Source: Micromonospora orduensis
GTDB taxonomy: Bacteria; Actinomycetota; Actinomycetes; Mycobacteriales; Micromonosporaceae
Length of the DNA stretch: 36,556 nt
Reading direction: 5' to 3'
NCBI RefSeq assembly: GCF_006228125.1
Contig: NZ_VDFY01000092.1
Coordinates: 1-36,556, forward strand
The notes under the pieces are model-generated. The model was not told the DNA's origin and did no database searches. It saw only the letters and a list, made by a program, of their open reading frames with translations. Both the position numbers and the translations under genes were made by a program. Of the stretch, positions 34,175 through 36,556 are shown piece by piece. Numbering within the stretch: position 1 is the stretch's first letter; every line of letters begins with the position of its first letter.

Positions 34175-35578
34175 ATGACTACCGGGCTGGCCCGCGTCAC
34201 CATCAGCGCGCCGCAACGACGGGTGGACGTCGCCCTGCCGGAGCAGGTTCCCCTGGCCGAGCTGCTGCCCGACGTGCTCCGGCACGCCGGTGAGGGCCTC
34301 GCCGACGACGGCGAACGGCACGGTGGCTGGGTGCTGCGCCGCACCGACGGAGCCCTGCTGGCGACCGCCCAGGCGCTGCTGGCGCAGGGGGTCCGCGACG
34401 GCGAGGTGCTGCACCTGGTGCCGGCCCGCGCGCACTGGCCCGAACTGGAGTACGACGACGTGGTCGAGGCGATCGCCGAGGGCGCTCGTCGCCGGGGCGG
34501 TGCCTGGTCGGCGAACGCCACCCGGGCGGCCGCCCTGGCCGGTGCCGCCGTACCCCTCGGGGTGGGTCTGCTCGCCCTGCTCGCCGGTGGTCCCGCGCAC
34601 CGGGCCGGTTGGTTGGCGGCGGCCGTGGTGGCGTTGCTGCTCACCGTTGCCGGCGCGGTCGCCTCCCGCGCTCACGACGACGGCGCCGCCGGTGCCACCC
34701 TCGGCGGCTACGCCCTGCCGTACGCGTTCGTGGCCGGCGCCCTGGCCATCGGTTCCGGCGACCCGGTGGGGCCGTTCGGGCCGCTCCGGTGGGTGGGCGC
34801 GCCCGAGTTGCTGGCCGGGTCGGTGGCGCTGCTGCTGGCGGCGCTGCTCGGGCTGCTCGGGGTGGCCAGCCGGCTGCGGGTCTTCGTGGCCGGTGTCACG
34901 ACCGGTCTGGTGGGCGCCGGCGCGGCGCTCGGCGGGCTGCTGCTGCCCCCGGCCGGGGCGGCGGCGATTCTGCTCAGCGCGCTGGTCTTCGCCGTCGGGG
35001 TGGTTCCGCTGCTGGCCATCCGGCTGGGCAAGCTGCCCCTGCCGCCGATCACCCTGCCGGCCGCGACCTCCGACGCGGAGCCGGAGCGGGTCCGGGACCT
35101 GCCGGACCGGAGCCGCGTGCACGCGGCGGTGATCCGCACCGAGGAGATGCTCACCGGGATGCTGCTCGGGCACGCCCTGCTCGTGGTGGCGGCGGCTGGT
35201 GTGCTCGGGCTGGTCGGCGGCACGTGGGGCCGGGTGCTGGTGGCGGTCGCCTCGGCCGTGCTTCTGCTGCGGTCGAGGCTGTTCGTGGCGCTGCGCCACC
35301 GGGTGCCGACGGTGCTCGCCGGCCTCGCCGGCTACGCGGTGCTGGGCGTGGTGCTGGCCGGCCGTGCCGACGACGCGGGGCGGCTGGCGCTGGTCCTCGG
35401 CGGCGCGGCGCTGGCCCTGGTGGCAGTCGCGGCCGGCGTCGGGTACGCGAGCCGGCCGGTCTCGCCGTACCTCGGCCGGGTCGCGGACCTCACCGACACG
35501 GCGCTGGTGGTCGCCGTGGTGCCGGTCGCCTGCGCGGTGCTCGACCTGTACGACAGGGCCCGGGGGCTGCTCGGTTGA
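34175..35578 (+). CDS. eccD: EccD, type VII secretion integral membrane protein, 467 aa
   Basis: Membrane core of the ESX system. Residues ~1-85 are the ubiquitin-like cytosolic domain (VTISAPQRRVDVALPEQVPL, VLRRTDGALL, LRDG-like VRDGEVLHLVP). About eleven membrane helices follow between ~105 and ~460, with a cytosolic loop near 290-320 (SDAEPERVRDLPDRSRVH). Both parts and the length match EccD. ATG 34175 has GGAG eight bases upstream; the ATG at 34161 reads into a stop. It is transcribed away from eccC-mycP. In canonical loci EccB and EccE lie close by; neither is seen here. The 31-base gap to the convergent ppa gene contains a quasi-palindrome. Confidence 0.95.
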   Translation: MTTGLARVTISAPQRRVDVALPEQVPLAELLPDVLRHAGEGLADDGERHGGWVLRRTDGALLATAQALLAQGVRDGEVLHLVPARAHWPELEYDDVVEAIAEGARRRGGAWSANATRAAALAGAAVPLGVGLLALLAGGPAHRAGWLAAAVVALLLTVAGAVASRAHDDGAAGATLGGYALPYAFVAGALAIGSGDPVGPFGPLRWVGAPELLAGSVALLLAALLGLLGVASRLRVFVAGVTTGLVGAGAALGGLLLPPAGAAAILLSALVFAVGVVPLLAIRLGKLPLPPITLPAATSDAEPERVRDLPDRSRVHAAVIRTEEMLTGMLLGHALLVVAAAGVLGLVGGTWGRVLVAVASAVLLLRSRLFVALRHRVPTVLAGLAGYAVLGVVLAGRADDAGRLALVLGGAALALVAVAAGVGYASRPVSPYLGRVADLTDTALVVAVVPVACAVLDLYDRARGLLG

Positions 35579-35582
35579 GCGG

Positions 35583-35597
35583 CACCCGGGCCCGGTG
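35583..35597. terminator. Possible bidirectional terminator between eccD and ppa
   Basis: CACCCGGGCCCGGTG is nearly self-complementary (one extra C) and fills the middle of the 31-base gap between the two convergent stops. The loop is tight, so it is weak as an RNA hairpin. Confidence 0.3.
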
Positions 35598-35609
35598 TGT
35601 CAGCGGTCG

Positions 35610-36116
35610 TCAGTGGTTGGTCTCGCCACGCGCCTCGGCGTCCCGGGCCCGCTGGTAGGAGGCCACGATCTCGGCCTCGGCCTCGGTGCGGCCGACCCAG
35701 GTGGCGCCCTCGACCGACTTGCCCGGCTCCAGGTCCTTGTACACCTCGAAGAAGTGCTGGATCTCCAGGCGGTCGAACTCGCCCAGGTGGTGGATGTCGC
35801 GCAGGTGCTCCTGGCGGGGGTCCTCGTAGGGCACGCAGAGGACCTTGTCGTCGCCGCCCTTCTCGTCGGTCATCCGGAACATGCCGATGGTCCGGCAGCG
35901 GATGAGGCAACCCGGGAAGGTCGGCTCGGGGACCAGCACCAACGCGTCCAGCGGGTCGCCGTCCTCGCCCAGCGTCTCCTCGATGAACCCGTAGTCGGCC
36001 GGGTACTGGGTGGACGTGAACAGGGTGCGGTCAAGCCGGATCCGGCCCGTCTTGTGGTCCACCTCGTACTTGTTCCGGTGACCTTTGGGGATCTCAACCG
36101 TCACGTCGAAATCCAT
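35610..36116 (-). CDS. ppa: Inorganic pyrophosphatase, family I, 168 aa
   Basis: Soluble enzyme hydrolysing pyrophosphate to phosphate, driving biosynthetic reactions. Opening [20 protein letters not shown] and the metal site D52-G-D54-PLD57 ([11 protein letters not shown]), D84 to K91 (TDEKGGDDK) and YKDLEPGK are diagnostic. It is the actinobacterial short form. H21 matches an active-site His special to the M. tuberculosis enzyme, while the second such His (position 86) is Lys here. ATG 36116 follows GGGAG by eight bases; GTG 36122 would add two residues. It is convergent with eccD and divergent from the last gene, as ppa and dacB are in mycobacteria (recalled). Confidence 0.96.
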   Translation of the reverse strand: MDFDVTVEIPKGHRNKYEVDHKTGRIRLDRTLFTSTQYPADYGFIEETLGEDGDPLDALVLVPEPTFPGCLIRCRTIGMFRMTDEKGGDDKVLCVPYEDPRQEHLRDIHHLGEFDRLEIQHFFEVYKDLEPGKSVEGATWVGRTEAEAEIVASYQRARDAEARGETNH

Positions 36117-36212
36117 CTGCACGCTCCCTCGTCTGCCCACGCTGGCTAACGGAACCACTGGCGGCCCTCCGGACAGGTGAATGCCACCCGCCGACTCCGG
36201 CCACCGCATAGT

Positions 36213-36231
36213 CTTCGGACCGAAGTAGTGT
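36213..36231. promoter_or_regulatory. Palindrome adjoining a -10 box in the ppa divergent region
   Basis: CTTCGG-A-CCGAAG (36213-36225) is a perfect palindrome with a one-base centre. It abuts TAGTGT (36226-36231), a TAnnnT -10 box pointing toward the gene at 36268, with a leader of about 30 bases. A repressor there would overlap the promoter. It may also act on ppa. The remainder of the 151-base gap shows nothing else. Confidence 0.4.
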
Positions 36232-36267
36232 CACCCAAGCCGATTTTCGCTGGGGGAGGAGGGGGTC

Positions 36268-36556
36268 GTGGGGAGGGAAGATTCACACTACCGCCCGGAC
36301 GGGGGCGTCGCTCGCGGTACCGGACGATCCGGCTCCGGTGGTGCCACCGGCCGGGTTCCGGTGCCCGACGCCCACCTCCCGCGTGCTGCCGAGCCGCAGC
36401 CCGCGCCGTCGCCGGAGACGGTGAACGGCCGGCCCGCCCCGCTGCCCTGGAACCCCGCCGCGGGGTCGACCCCGGCCGGCCCGAACACCGGCCGCTTCCC
36501 GGTCCTCGGTGGTGAGCGGCCCACGAACGCCCCGCCGCGCGGGAGCGCCGCCGACC
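36268..36556 (+). CDS. N-terminus of a Pro/Gly-rich protein, possibly D-Ala-D-Ala carboxypeptidase (truncated)
   Basis: GTG 36268 is preceded by GGAGG at 36255-36259 and the frame is open to the window end (96 codons). Residues start MGREDSHYRPDGG and remain Pro/Gly/Ala-rich, with PLPWNPAAGS and GRFPVLGGERP. No domain is reached. In mycobacteria the gene divergent from ppa is a D-alanyl-D-alanine carboxypeptidase (Rv3627c, recalled), and actinomycete versions can carry long disordered cytosolic leaders before their signal-anchor helix. The identity is therefore a synteny-based guess; the coding call is firm from the ribosome site and codon bias. Confidence 0.65.
   Translation, partial: MGREDSHYRPDGGVARGTGRSGSGGATGRVPVPDAHLPRAAEPQPAPSPETVNGRPAPLPWNPAAGSTPAGPNTGRFPVLGGERPTNAPPRGSAAD

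Overview
The window is high-GC DNA with frequent GTG starts, many 4-base ATGA/GTGA gene overlaps and TAnnnT -10 boxes placed 6-8 bases before start codons that lack a ribosome-binding site. Gene content (Crp, MarP, a type VII secretion locus, AccA/AccD-type acyl-CoA carboxylases, a mycothiol-isomerase-like protein) points to an actinobacterium, most likely Micromonospora or a close relative. The genus is inferred from style and synteny, not from a marker gene. I saw no rRNA, tRNA, CRISPR array, transposase or phage gene; this looks like core chromosome.

Layout. (a) 1-2.6 kb: a truncated minus-strand gene, then an unknown protein, DUF4177, RidA and a LACTB2-like metallo-beta-lactamase. (b) 2.6-11 kb: a very large zinc-ribbon/class III cyclase/ATPase/TPR protein, a small membrane protein, a transmembrane Ser/Thr kinase, a small convergent membrane protein, and an orphan glutamate-type binding lipoprotein coupled to a multi-pass membrane protein. 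(c) 10.9-20.1 kb, minus strand: one tightly overlapped catabolic operon read as TetR, TIGR03084 protein, AtuA/DUF1446, acyl-CoA dehydrogenase, carboxyltransferase, biotin carboxylase/BCCP, second acyl-CoA dehydrogenase. It resembles the atu/liu pathways and the mycobacterial fadE13-accD2-accA2-fadE12 group. (d) 20.1-27.1 kb: metallophosphoesterase, Crp (with a strong terminator), CbiZ, CapA-like lipoprotein, then nth, a TlpA-like thioredoxin, a NUDIX CoA pyrophosphatase and the MarP protease. (e) 27.1-35.6 kb: two PAP2 phosphatases, mycosin and EccC on the minus strand, diverging from EccD: a type VII secretion locus without EccB, EccE or WXG100 genes in view. (f) 35.6 kb to the end: inorganic pyrophosphatase, divergent from the truncated start of a proline-rich protein that synteny suggests is a D-Ala-D-Ala carboxypeptidase.

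How they fit together. Blocks (a) and (d) match, in order and orientation, one continuous block in Mycobacterium tuberculosis (DUF4177-RidA-MBL-crp-nth-tlpA-nudix-marP), but here about 18 kb of signalling and catabolic genes lies between the MBL gene and crp. That insert brings a predicted cAMP-type cyclase into the neighbourhood of the cAMP receptor. The best candidates for something undescribed are the catabolic operon, which carries a mycothiol-isomerase-like metalloprotein and lacks a local hydratase, and the kinase / orphan binding protein / membrane protein group, which recalls the PknG-GlnH-GlnX amino-acid sensing module built on a different kinase.
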